29,839 bases of DNA from an uncultured Clostridia bacterium (GTDB taxonomy: Bacteria; Bacillota; Clostridia; UBA1381). The notes beneath the pieces were generated by a model. It searched no databases. It saw only the letters and a list, made by a program, of their open reading frames with translations, and was not told the DNA's origin. The position numbers were made by a program, and so were the translations under genes. The stretch is taken from contig CAKSSN010000030.1 in the NCBI GenBank assembly GCA_934489015.1, positions 1 through 29,839 of the forward strand, given 5' to 3'. Below, one piece after another: positions 16,662 to 24,597 of the stretch (its first letter is position 1; each line of letters begins with the position of its first letter).

Positions 16662-17981
16662 TTAAACGTCCTCCGTAAACCTATGTATAACAATTCCGGT
16701 TGCAGGCTTCGGAAAAATCGAAACGGAGCGCTTCGGAAGCCTCTCCCCTGCCTTGCTCAGCGCTTCAAGCTGCCATGAGCTTATCGGATTTAAGACAAAA
16801 AGGCAGGTGTTTATATCATGGTCGACAACTCTCATTCCGTCGGAAATTTTTCTTGTATATTCAATTCGCGGATCGTTTGTCGGATTGATATTCATCTGTT
16901 CCTCAAAAACAAGCTTATTGAGTATATTAAGGTCAATGCTCCTATACGCCTCCGACACGTCCGGCATTATCTTTTCAAGATATTTTCCGCCCTTGTATCT
17001 GAAGCGGTAAAAATAATCTCCGCCCGTGTAGAGCGCAAAAATAGTTTCTTTGCGCTGCGTTGCAATCTGCTTTTTTATTGTTTCCGCCATATCGTCGTCG
17101 AGCTTATCGACAATAATTTTCTCCACAACAAAATGCTCCTGAAGCCCGGCAATCAGGTAAGACTCCGCAAGCGGCTTACCCAAATGAACAAGTCTGTGAA
17201 CAGGCAAATGAACGCGTCCGTCCTCTTTGGAGTCGGAAATCAGCGTCATAACATAGTTAAACGACTCTTTCCCTGTATAGCCCTTTTCCTTCATTCTCAT
17301 CTGCTTGTATTCATAGCACGCTTCATAGCGGTTATGACCGTCAACTATAAACATTTTCTTATCGGCAAGCGCGTCTTCGGCAAGCTTTATTATTTTTTCA
17401 TCAGTCACCGCCCAGAGCTTATGCTCAATTCCGTCATTATCGGTTTTAAACGCCATATCCGCCGGCTTTTCGGAAATATCCGTCAGCATTGCCGACAGTC
17501 TTTTATCGCCGTCGGTGTACATACAGCTGATAAGGCTGTTGTTTGACTCGGTTTCCTTTATCATTTGCAGCCTGTCATTTTTCGAGTCGGTGCTCGGATC
17601 CTCACACGGCACAATAACGCCGTCTGCATAGTCCGTCAGCTCCAAAAGAGCCACAATTCCCCTGTTATAATATTTTTCACGATTTACCGTTATTGTCTGC
17701 TCATAAACATAAATAGCTTTTTTATCCTCTTTAACAAGCACTCCGCTGTCAATCCATGACTGCAAAAAATCTCTCGAACGGGTGTAACAGTTGTTTTCCG
17801 CATTATCAGTATCATAAGATCGCTGTGAAATAAGACGTGCCGCATTATATGGGTTTAAATCATAACAGCTGTCAGTCTGCTCGTCTGAAAGAGAATCATA
17901 CGGCGGTGCCATAACCTCGCCGAAATTTTTTATAATATCGGCATTATATCTGTAGCCGTAAAAAGGCTTTATTTTCGCCAT
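16662..17981 (-). CDS. DUF1015 family protein, possible SerK-like serine kinase
   Basis: A 439-residue cytoplasmic protein matching DUF1015 along its length: MAKIKPFYGYRYN at the start, VMAPPYDSLSDEQ (23-35), and FIVDGHNRYEACYEY with the DGHNRYEA motif at 214-221. From memory, DUF1015 is placed with the ParB/SerK fold and often sits beside serA and serC in Bacteroidetes and Clostridia, which suggests a role in serine metabolism; here no serine gene is adjacent. The ATG at 17981 was chosen because it follows GAGGGAAG and matches the family start; the longer frame to 18077 lacks such support. It is divergent from the 59-aa gene. Confidence 0.85.
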   Translation of the reverse strand: MAKIKPFYGYRYNADIIKNFGEVMAPPYDSLSDEQTDSCYDLNPYNAARLISQRSYDTDNAENNCYTRSRDFLQSWIDSGVLVKEDKKAIYVYEQTITVNREKYYNRGIVALLELTDYADGVIVPCEDPSTDSKNDRLQMIKETESNNSLISCMYTDGDKRLSAMLTDISEKPADMAFKTDNDGIEHKLWAVTDEKIIKLAEDALADKKMFIVDGHNRYEACYEYKQMRMKEKGYTGKESFNYVMTLISDSKEDGRVHLPVHRLVHLGKPLAESYLIAGLQEHFVVEKIIVDKLDDDMAETIKKQIATQRKETIFALYTGGDYFYRFRYKGGKYLEKIMPDVSEAYRSIDLNILNKLVFEEQMNINPTNDPRIEYTRKISDGMRVVDHDINTCLFVLNPISSWQLEALSKAGERLPKRSVSIFPKPATGIVIHRFTEDV

Positions 17982-18118
17982 TTTCTTCCCTCTTTTCAAT
18001 ATAACCTTTTTATTTCTATAAATTGTATGGAATATATAACATTCCTCGTGCAATAATAAATCCGGATGATAAAACATCGCAAATGCCGCTTCTGCGGCAA
18101 AAGGAGGCTACGCTTAAA

Positions 18119-18298
18119 ATGGGAAAATATATAAGCTTCGGCAAGGGACTTGCCATAGGTCTTACACTCGGCGCGGCAGGCATGATGCTCGCCGATCCGC
18201 TCAGTGACAGACAGCGCCGCACGCTTCATAAAAAAACAGAAGGTGTGTTTAAAAGCATCGGCGGCATGATTGACGCCGCAATGGATATGATGCACTGA
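18119..18298 (+). CDS. Small YtxH-like protein of 59 residues
   Basis: A 59-residue protein beginning MGKYISFGKGLAIGLTLGAAG, with one glycine-rich hydrophobic segment (about 7-25) and a charged amphipathic tail (SDRQRRTLHKKTEGVFKSIGG). The pattern resembles small YtxH-type or general stress membrane proteins, but I do not recognise a specific family. The ATG at 18119 is placed by a strong AAGGAGG (18101-18107), 11 bases upstream; the open frame to 18023 has no ribosome site. A TGCCGC/GCGGCA hairpin (18084-18099) ends one base before the Shine-Dalgarno sequence. A stem-loop follows the stop codon. It is probably a real gene because both signals fit it. Confidence 0.7.
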   Translation: MGKYISFGKGLAIGLTLGAAGMMLADPLSDRQRRTLHKKTEGVFKSIGGMIDAAMDMMH

Positions 18299-18303
18299 AA
18301 AAA

Positions 18304-18334
18304 GCCGCAGATGAATATTATTTTCGTCTGCGGC
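18304..18334 (+). terminator. Stem-loop after the 59-aa gene
   Basis: Arms GCCGCAGATGAA (18304-18315) and TTCGTCTGCGGC (18323-18334) form 12 pairs as plus-strand RNA, one of them G-U. That position would be a C-A mismatch on the minus strand, favouring plus-strand use. The downstream T content is poor, so it may stabilise the 3' end as much as terminate. Confidence 0.6.
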
Positions 18335-18506
18335 AGCTTATTATAATTTCCATGCGCAGAAATTCCATACATTCATTATATCAATTATACTCAAAATCAT
18401 TCCTTTTTTCAAGCGTTTAAAGCAATTTTAATCTTTTTTTAATCAATATCGTAAATATGCACACACATAGAGTATATAATTTGTTGTATTTGTATAGGTG
18501 TATTGC

Positions 18507-18526
18507 GGTAAGATATGCCTTACCGG
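18507..18526. other. Perfect hairpin in the 874-base gene-free stretch
   Basis: CGGTAAG-atatgc-CTTACCG lies downstream of a TATAAT box at 18475-18480 that lacks a good -35. Between 18335 and 18655 nothing else is recognisable; the area is A/T-rich and no reading frame there is convincing. A small RNA is possible but unsupported. Confidence 0.3.
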
Positions 18527-18657
18527 AGCACATAAAAGGTTTTAAATAAAATCAAGCATATAAAATATATGCGCCGAATTTTCTACGGACGTTTTTAACG
18601 TTCAAAAAAATAGATTTTATCTTCGTTTTTATTTAGCCGAAAACATAAATCAATAAA

Positions 18658-18760
18658 TCGGGCGGATAATGTCCGCCCCTACGGAGCGAACAAAGAATAT
18701 AGAAAAAATCAAGCATTTGCAAATGCTTTTTCGGGCGGAGCAGAGCCCCGCCCCTACAGA
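18658..18760. repeat. GC-rich palindromes in reverse orientation
   Basis: Two palindromes: GGGCGGATAATGTCCGCCCC (18659-18678), then GGGCGGAGCAGAGCCCCGCC with its CCTACAG end (18733-18758), preceded by AAGCATTTGCAAATGCTT (18711-18728). Read on the minus strand the second has the same order as the 24598-24863 units: GTAGGGGCGGGGCTCTGCTC, then GAAAA and a short AT-rich palindrome. Confidence 0.75.
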
Positions 18761-18940
18761 GAAACAAAATTATTCAGCATTTTCGGATTTTGTCGAAAGC
18801 TGTAAAACACAAATCAAAATGCAGCAGCGGCTTTATGCATCGCTGCGGTAAATTGCGAACATATCGCAATCAGAATAAAATCAGCCCTTGCCGGATTGGA
18901 TTGCTATAAATTATGCAAAAGCGAAAACACGCGCTTGCAT

Positions 18941-19027
18941 GGGGTCTTGGGGCTTGCCCCAAGCGGTTCAGGGCCCGGGAGGTACCGAACTCCCGGCGGT
19001 TTTGGTTCTTTTGTCGCACAAAAGAAC
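18941..19027. repeat. Triple-hairpin structured intergenic element
   Basis: Three perfect hairpins in a row: CTTGGGGC-tt-GCCCCAAG (18946-18963), CCGGGAG-(8)-CTCCCGG (18975-18996) and GTTCTTTTGT-cgc-ACAAAAGAAC (19005-19027). There is no coding capacity. Sequences of this design (GGTCTTGGGGCTTGCCCC ... GGTTCTTTT...AAAAGAAC) are familiar to me as a dispersed intergenic repeat in gut Clostridia, but I cannot name a described family. Confidence 0.75.
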
Positions 19028-19078
19028 ACCTGTAAATAATGAGAAATAGCAAACAAACAAAATAATTGCAAATATCAA

Positions 19079-19102
19079 AACGAGCGGAGCAAAGCCCCGC
19101 CC
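19079..19102 (-). terminator. Palindrome acting as a likely fbp terminator
   Basis: On the minus strand: GGGCGGGGC-ttt-GCTCCGCTC followed by GTTTTG, about 70 bases after the fbp stop codon. All nine positions pair as minus-strand RNA when G-U pairs are allowed, but two would be A-C mismatches on the plus strand. It is another member of the GC-rich palindrome family. Confidence 0.6.
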
Positions 19103-19172
19103 ATACGAAAACATTTTCCATTTTAAACATTTGATAAACGCTTCAATCAAATAACAATAAATCAAACAAAAA

Positions 19173-21086
19173 TTATACCTTTTCCTTAATACTCCCATCT
19201 CTATACGCTTCAAGAAGCTGCGACAGCGCCGTTATTTTATCACGGATTTCCGCTCCCCTATCGGTATCCTCAACGAGCATTCTTTTCCTGAACCTCTCAA
19301 CCTCGCAAAGCTCCGGAATAACATACCTATCCTTTGTTTCATCGCTCGTATGCTTTGCAAACGCCATATACCTTGAGCTGTAAATAAACGTATATCCGCA
19401 AATCCCCGTCTTTGACCTGTAAGCCTTTGAAATTCCGCCGTCAATCATAAACAAAAGCCCGCCGCCCTTTACGGGATTTTCGCCCTGCTTGACAGGCACA
19501 TGACCGTTTATGATATGCGACGCGTCACCGAGCGAAAACTCCGATAAAATTTTGCCGCATATCGGCGCGCTTTCTATAAGGCTGTAATACGGATTCATTC
19601 CCTCTTTATGCGCTTCCTTGTCCTCGATAAAATACCGCTCAAACGACGTCATAGCCGTTTTTCCGAAAAGCGGCGACTTTTTGCCGCACCACAAATACCA
19701 GAAAAAGTCGCTTTCTCTCGAATTAACCGTTGCCGGCATAAAAAACGCTTCTCTTATCCTGTTATTTATGTAGTCAAGATAGCTTTTCCCCGAATACACT
19801 CTGCCGTCGAATGTTACGCTTTCAAACTCGCCGTCCTCTGTCAGCGGAATACAGCCGTGATATAAAAGATTTCCGTTGCAGACAGAATACATACTCCCCT
19901 TTTCGTAAAGAAATTTCATATGCTTGTTGAGCTTGTCGCTGTGCATAAACGAGCTTGCAAGAGTAAACATAAGCGCACTTTCGCCGTCTGTCAGCTCAAG
20001 CGGATTATTCTCGTCAACAGTCGGAAACGACGTATTTTTAAGCTTGTACACCCTGCCGCCTATATTAACAGTGCCGTCCGTCAAATTTATTCCCGAAAGC
20101 ACATCGCGCCCGTCCATATGATATTCCGGATGCCTTTTATAAAGCTGACCTTCAAGCTTGAACTGAATTATAGCTATCGCCTTATGCATTTTAGCCGCAA
20201 GGCGCGCGCTCACAACATCATACTGACTTTCATCGAGAATATGCGGAAAAAAACCCTCACAATCATCATCGGCGTAAACCTCCGAAGCAAACATCGAAAG
20301 CGGACGCAGATTTATACCGTAGCCGTCCTCAAGGCAGTCAAAATTATTGTAGCTTATTCCTATGCGCACAACGCTTGCAATACACGTTAAATTTCCAAGA
20401 TACGCACCCATCCAGGCAATGTCGTGATTTCCCCACTGCACGTCTATATCGTGAAAATTCATCAGCTCATCGAGTATCAGATCGGCTCTCGGTCCGCGAT
20501 CAAATATATCGCCTATAATATGAAGCCTGTCAATTGCAATATCCAAAATCATTGTGCAAAGTCCGCATAAAAACTCTTCTTCAGCGTCCGCCGCCTCAAT
20601 CGCGTTTATCATGCGTTCAAAATGAAGCGACTTGTTTGCGCCGTCAAAATACAAAAGCTCGTCAAGCACGCCCGAAAACGCCTGCGGCGCTTTGCTTCTC
20701 ACCTTTTCAACGGTGCTTTTTGCCGCAAACTCACGGCACACCGCCAAAAGTCGCGAAACGGTTATTTTGACCCATTCGTGAAAATCCGCGTCCTCTCTTT
20801 TTTTCTTTATAATTGATTTCGGCTCATAAATAAGCGCCGAAAGCGCAACGCGGTCGCTCTCCGTCATGGACGCGAAAAACAGCTCGTCTATTTTCGTTTT
20901 AATAACGCCCGACGCACTTCTGAGCTGATGGATAAACGCTTCATGCTCTCCGTGCAAATCGCTGAAAAAATACTCCGTCCCTTTTGGAATAACCTCCTCC
21001 GTCATAAGCTTTATAAGCTCTGACGAAGCGCTGCCTATGCTCGGATAGCTTTCGGACAAAAGCTTTAAATACTGAATATCATACAT
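19173..21086 (-). CDS. fbp: Fructose-1,6-bisphosphatase class III (Firmicutes type)
   Basis: A 637-residue cytoplasmic enzyme that converts fructose 1,6-bisphosphate to fructose 6-phosphate in gluconeogenesis. The class III family is built on a metallophosphatase core, and its motifs are visible: FSDLHGEHEAF (41-51), IGDIFDRGPRADL (191-203), WGNHDIAWMG (218-227), and IINGHVPVKQGENP plus MIDGGISKAY in the C-terminal part. The length is close to the roughly 640-670 residues usual for the class. The ATG at 21086 follows AGAGGTGAG. It starts 14 bases after the CLC gene stop and is the last gene of a three-gene leftward operon, before a palindromic terminator. Confidence 0.96.
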   Translation of the reverse strand: MYDIQYLKLLSESYPSIGSASSELIKLMTEEVIPKGTEYFFSDLHGEHEAFIHQLRSASGVIKTKIDELFFASMTESDRVALSALIYEPKSIIKKKREDADFHEWVKITVSRLLAVCREFAAKSTVEKVRSKAPQAFSGVLDELLYFDGANKSLHFERMINAIEAADAEEEFLCGLCTMILDIAIDRLHIIGDIFDRGPRADLILDELMNFHDIDVQWGNHDIAWMGAYLGNLTCIASVVRIGISYNNFDCLEDGYGINLRPLSMFASEVYADDDCEGFFPHILDESQYDVVSARLAAKMHKAIAIIQFKLEGQLYKRHPEYHMDGRDVLSGINLTDGTVNIGGRVYKLKNTSFPTVDENNPLELTDGESALMFTLASSFMHSDKLNKHMKFLYEKGSMYSVCNGNLLYHGCIPLTEDGEFESVTFDGRVYSGKSYLDYINNRIREAFFMPATVNSRESDFFWYLWCGKKSPLFGKTAMTSFERYFIEDKEAHKEGMNPYYSLIESAPICGKILSEFSLGDASHIINGHVPVKQGENPVKGGGLLFMIDGGISKAYRSKTGICGYTFIYSSRYMAFAKHTSDETKDRYVIPELCEVERFRKRMLVEDTDRGAEIRDKITALSQLLEAYRDGSIKEKV

Positions 21087-21100
21087 GGCATCTCACCTCT

Positions 21101-22357
21101 TTATTTTGCGTGAATATTGATATATTCCGCCTTTAGCTTTGAATAAACAATTTTCTGCCCCGAATACAGGCTGTAATACCCCGAAAGCATAAAGCTTACG
21201 AAAATCGCCGGAGCAAAAATCAAAAGTCCGTTTGTTCCGAAAATTTCAATCGCAAGAATAAGCGTTGCAATAGGGCTGTTTACCACTCCGACAAAAAGCG
21301 CCAAAAGCCCGACCGCCGCCGAAAACGACGCAGGCAGCCCGAAAAGCGTGCCGACAGTGCATCCGAAAACCGAGCCTATAAAAAATGTCGGAACAATCTC
21401 TCCGCCCTTAAAGCCGAAGCTTATAGTAAATGCGGTAAATATTATTTTAAGAATAAACGCATACCAATGCGCGCTTCCGCTCATGGCTCTTTCGATAACG
21501 TCCATTCCGGCGCCGTTATAGTCATGAGTACCCGTCAAAAGCGTGAGCAAAACAATGGCGCAGCCACCGATAAACACTCTCAAATAATCGTTTTTAATAA
21601 GCCTTTCGGCGTAAATATGGCTGTATTTCATAACTGAGCAAAACCCGATTGACAAAAGCGCACAAAGCGCGCCCAGCGCCATAACCGCCGCAATGGTCGG
21701 AGCGGTTGTTTCCGGCACAACGGATATTGTAAACCTCACGGGCTCGTTTCCGTAAAGCATCGAGATAAAAAGCGCCGCATATGAAGAAATAAGGCACGGC
21801 ACAAGCGCGGAATAGTAAATCACGCCAACGCTTATAACCTCCATCGCGAAAAACACTGCCGTCAGCGGCGTTCCGAAAAGAGCCGAAAAAACGGCGCTCA
21901 TTCCGCACATAACAACAAGCGGCATATTTTTGCTGTCAAGCCTGAAAAGCCTGCCGCTTGCAAAGCCTATGCTGCCGCCAAGCTGAAGCGCAGCGCCCTC
22001 ACGTCCGGCAGAGCCGCCGAAAAGGTGCGTTATCGCCGTGCTTATAAAAATAAGCGGCGCCATAGAAAGCGGAATTTCGTCCTCATCTCTTACGGAGGAA
22101 ATAATTCTGTTTGTTCCGGGATCTGTTTTTAAATGCATAAGCCTGTAGAGAAATACAATTAAAAGCCCACCGAACGGCAAAAGATAAATAAGCACGCTGT
22201 GCGCCTGCCTTACCTCGCCGGCAAGCTCAACCGTTTTGTGAAACGCACCGCCGACAATTCCGCCCAAAATTCCGGTAAAGCCTGCAACAACGGCAAATTT
22301 CAAAAACGTTAATATATAATTTTCAGCCGATAAAAGTTTTTTCTTAACTATGTTCAC
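21101..22357 (-). CDS. CLC-family anion transporter, probably of the CLC-F fluoride/proton antiporter branch
   Basis: A 418-residue integral membrane protein with about ten hydrophobic helices. Selectivity-region motifs differ from ordinary chloride CLCs: GTNRII (81-86) stands where GSGIP is expected, the gating-glutamate loop is GREGAALQLGG (118-128, Glu120 kept), and the third motif is GFKGGEIVPTFFIG (315-328) rather than GxFxP. From memory these variants are typical of the CLC-F branch, which expels fluoride in exchange for protons. No fluoride riboswitch is visible upstream of the operon, so chloride transport remains possible. The start codon overlaps the DUF6062 stop by four bases (ATGA), so the two are translationally coupled; fbp follows after 14 bases. 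Confidence 0.88.
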   Translation of the reverse strand: MNIVKKKLLSAENYILTFLKFAVVAGFTGILGGIVGGAFHKTVELAGEVRQAHSVLIYLLPFGGLLIVFLYRLMHLKTDPGTNRIISSVRDEDEIPLSMAPLIFISTAITHLFGGSAGREGAALQLGGSIGFASGRLFRLDSKNMPLVVMCGMSAVFSALFGTPLTAVFFAMEVISVGVIYYSALVPCLISSYAALFISMLYGNEPVRFTISVVPETTAPTIAAVMALGALCALLSIGFCSVMKYSHIYAERLIKNDYLRVFIGGCAIVLLTLLTGTHDYNGAGMDVIERAMSGSAHWYAFILKIIFTAFTISFGFKGGEIVPTFFIGSVFGCTVGTLFGLPASFSAAVGLLALFVGVVNSPIATLILAIEIFGTNGLLIFAPAIFVSFMLSGYYSLYSGQKIVYSKLKAEYINIHAK

Positions 22358-23079
22358 TTCTTAAACTCCTCCGCTATGTATCCCCTCAGTTTTTGTACGG
22401 CTCTTTGCGGCGCGTCCGCAGCCTCTCCGAGCTCCATATCACGATTTCTGTAGTCAAATTTCAGCGTAAATTTATGAACGTCCGCATTAATTCTTTTCAG
22501 GTTTTCAATTTCATTTTCATATATTTTGCTTATAAATTCCTGCGGCTGCTTCATGTTTTTATACGCGCCCTCAACCATTTTCGGGAAATGGCGCAGGCAA
22601 AAGCCCTTTGAATTTAAAACGCGCACTTTAAAGGCTTCGTCATTTTCAAGCATATAGTAGAACACGTCAAAATATCTTTCCATAGTTTCGTTAATTTTAT
22701 CACAAACAACGCATTTTCCCGACAAATCCGCACAATCGGAAATAATTTTTTCCTCCGGCTTTTGCTTTGAAAACATTCCGCCCTTTTTCTGCGGCGCGCT
22801 CTTTTTCTGCTTTTCAAGCTTTTCGATTATTTCCTTTAAATGTGTATCAAGCACGAGCGCAAGACTAAGCTTGTTCGGAGAATTAATCATCTGCGTAAAA
22901 TGGCGGCGGCAGTAGCCCTTTTCGTTCGACACAATGCGAAAATCAGGCTCCATCATTGCTGCGCCAAGCGCATATTCAACCGCCTCCCTTTCAAGCTTTT
23001 CTTCAAGATAGCAAAACGGACATTCGCTCTCCTGTTCAAAGCTTTCGGTTACAGGAATTGTATAAATCTTTTCTTTCAT
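22354..23079 (-). CDS. DUF6062 family cysteine/histidine-rich protein
   Basis: A 241-residue soluble protein built from two similar halves. Each half has a C-x2-C pair followed by a [YF]CxRHF motif: Cys20/Cys23 (ECPFCYLEE) with Cys57/His60 (YCRRHF), and Cys123/Cys126 (CVVCDKINE) with Cys161/His164 (FCLRHF). The halves are joined by a lysine-rich linker (about 90-112). The spacing suggests two zinc sites. The family has no known function; I recall it as DUF6062. It is the first gene of the operon with the CLC transporter and fbp, starting at ATG 23079 behind an AGGTGA ribosome site and a strong promoter. Confidence 0.8.
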   Translation of the reverse strand: MKEKIYTIPVTESFEQESECPFCYLEEKLEREAVEYALGAAMMEPDFRIVSNEKGYCRRHFTQMINSPNKLSLALVLDTHLKEIIEKLEKQKKSAPQKKGGMFSKQKPEEKIISDCADLSGKCVVCDKINETMERYFDVFYYMLENDEAFKVRVLNSKGFCLRHFPKMVEGAYKNMKQPQEFISKIYENEIENLKRINADVHKFTLKFDYRNRDMELGEAADAPQRAVQKLRGYIAEEFKK

Positions 23080-23097
23080 TTAACATCACCTGTAATA

Positions 23098-23126
23098 ATT
23101 ATAAAGCAAATTTCAAAAAAAGTCAA
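23098..23126 (-). promoter_or_regulatory. Promoter of the DUF6062-CLC-fbp operon
   Basis: On the minus strand: -35 TTGACT (23126-23121), 17-base spacer, -10 TATAAT (23103-23098), about 20 bases before the start codon. It is back to back with the glmM promoter. Confidence 0.8.
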
Positions 23127-23154
23127 GCAATAGAAAAAATAATAGCATATTTAC

Positions 23155-23183
23155 TTGACAAATGTTATAAAATGTTTTATAAT
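23155..23183 (+). promoter_or_regulatory. Promoter of glmM
   Basis: -35 TTGACA (23155-23160), 17-base spacer, -10 TATAAT (23178-23183), both perfect consensus. The leader of roughly 50 bases is too short for a ribozyme or known riboswitch. Confidence 0.85.
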
Positions 23184-23238
23184 GTATACATATGAACAGT
23201 ACCCAAATTTAAGGGGTATGACTTGGAAGGAGATAATT

Positions 23239-24588
23239 ATGGGAACTTTATTCGGAACGGACGGAATAAGAGGAATTGCAAACGATACGCTGACTGCGGA
23301 GCTGGCGTTTAAAATAGGAAGAAGCGGAGCGTATGTTCTTACAAAATCGCTTAACAGACGCGCGCGCATATTAATCGGAAAGGACACGAGAAAGTCCGGC
23401 GATATGCTCGAGGCTGCGCTGACAGCAGGACTTTGCTCGGTAGGTGCTAAGGTTATCCCTCTCGGAATTATTCCGACTCCGGCAGTCGCTTACCTTACAA
23501 GACTTTATAAGGCCGATGCAGGCGTTGTTATTTCCGCGTCGCATAATCCGTGCGAATATAACGGAATAAAGTTTTTCAGCAGCAAGGGCTATAAATTAAG
23601 TGACGATATTGAAGATGAAATTGAGGATTATATTCTCGGCAAAAAGGAAATAGACAATCTCCCCACTCACGGCGGCGTGGGCTATGTGAGCGCAAATCAT
23701 AACGCGGTTGAGGACTATGTAAGCTATGCAATTTCAACAATAGACTGCCGCCTTGACGGCTTAAAGGTTGCAATTGACTGTGCAAACGGCGCGAGCTATC
23801 AGACAGCTTTTAAGGCGCTGAACAAGCTCGGAGCAAATGTTGAAGCAATCCATAACACTCCCGACGGAGTAAACATAAATAAAATGTGCGGCTCAACACA
23901 TATGGAGAGCCTTTGCGCATACGTTACGAGCATAGGCGCGGATGTAGGAATTGCGTTTGACGGCGACGCGGACAGAATGCTTGCCGTTGACGAAAAGGGA
24001 AGCATAATCGACGGCGATCAGGTTATGGCTATGTGTGCGCATCACATGAAGCAAATCGGAACGCTAAAGGGCGACACGCTCGTTGCAACCGTAATGAGCA
24101 ATCTCGGACTTACGCTTTTCGGAAAGGATAACGGAATTAACGTTGAGCAGACAAAGGTCGGCGACAGATATGTGCTTGAGCGTATGCTTGAGGGCGGCTT
24201 CAATCTCGGCGGAGAGCAGTCGGGGCATATAATTTTCCTTGACCATAACACGACCGGCGACGGCCTTGTAAGCGCGCTTCAGTTTCTTGCAATGCTGAAG
24301 AAAACAGGCATGAAGGCTTCCGAAGCGGCAAGGGTTATTGACGTTTTGCCACAGGTGCTTATAAATGCACAAGTAAAGGACGAAAACAAGGAAAAATTCA
24401 GAGATGTTCCCGAAATTGCCGAAGCGTGCCAAAAGCTTGAGGATGAGTTTGACGGCAAGGGCAGAGTTTTAATACGTCCGTCAGGTACGGAGCCGCTTGT
24501 TCGGGTTATGATCGAGGGCGAAAATAAGGAGTATATTTCAAAGAAAGCACGTGAGCTTGCGGATATGATTGAGGAAATACTCGGTTAA
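23239..24588 (+). CDS. glmM: Phosphoglucosamine mutase
   Basis: A 449-residue cytoplasmic enzyme that interconverts glucosamine 6-phosphate and glucosamine 1-phosphate on the path to UDP-N-acetylglucosamine, needed for peptidoglycan. The N-terminal FGTDGIRG (5-12), phosphoserine loop VVISASHNP with Ser101, magnesium-binding FDGDADR (240-246), the GEQSGH sugar loop, and the phosphate-binding RPSGTEPLVRVM (from about 413) are all present. The length matches the family (B. subtilis GlmM is 448). The ATG at 23239 follows AAGGAGA; the longer frame from 23155 overlaps the promoter. It is divergent from the DUF6062 operon. An array of palindromic repeats lies directly downstream, and no classical terminator is visible. 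Confidence 0.97.
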   Translation: MGTLFGTDGIRGIANDTLTAELAFKIGRSGAYVLTKSLNRRARILIGKDTRKSGDMLEAALTAGLCSVGAKVIPLGIIPTPAVAYLTRLYKADAGVVISASHNPCEYNGIKFFSSKGYKLSDDIEDEIEDYILGKKEIDNLPTHGGVGYVSANHNAVEDYVSYAISTIDCRLDGLKVAIDCANGASYQTAFKALNKLGANVEAIHNTPDGVNINKMCGSTHMESLCAYVTSIGADVGIAFDGDADRMLAVDEKGSIIDGDQVMAMCAHHMKQIGTLKGDTLVATVMSNLGLTLFGKDNGINVEQTKVGDRYVLERMLEGGFNLGGEQSGHIIFLDHNTTGDGLVSALQFLAMLKKTGMKASEAARVIDVLPQVLINAQVKDENKEKFRDVPEIAEACQKLEDEFDGKGRVLIRPSGTEPLVRVMIEGENKEYISKKARELADMIEEILG

Positions 24589-24597
24589 TACAGCTTT

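Noticed and set aside
18475..18640. Small RNA gene after the TATAAT at 18475
   Set aside because: No convincing -35 box and no terminator; only one short hairpin, so listed as a low-confidence structure rather than an RNA gene.
18669..18851. 60-aa plus-strand open frame
   Set aside because: Translation of the GC-rich palindrome family (EQSPAPT-type peptide); no ribosome site.
23080..23160. Fluoride riboswitch before the DUF6062-CLC operon
   Set aside because: The leader is only about 20 bases after the -10 box and has no crcB-motif sequence.
23184..23238. Regulatory RNA in the glmM leader
   Set aside because: Only about 50 bases with at most a weak TACCC/GGGTA hairpin; too short for a known hexosamine-sensing ribozyme.
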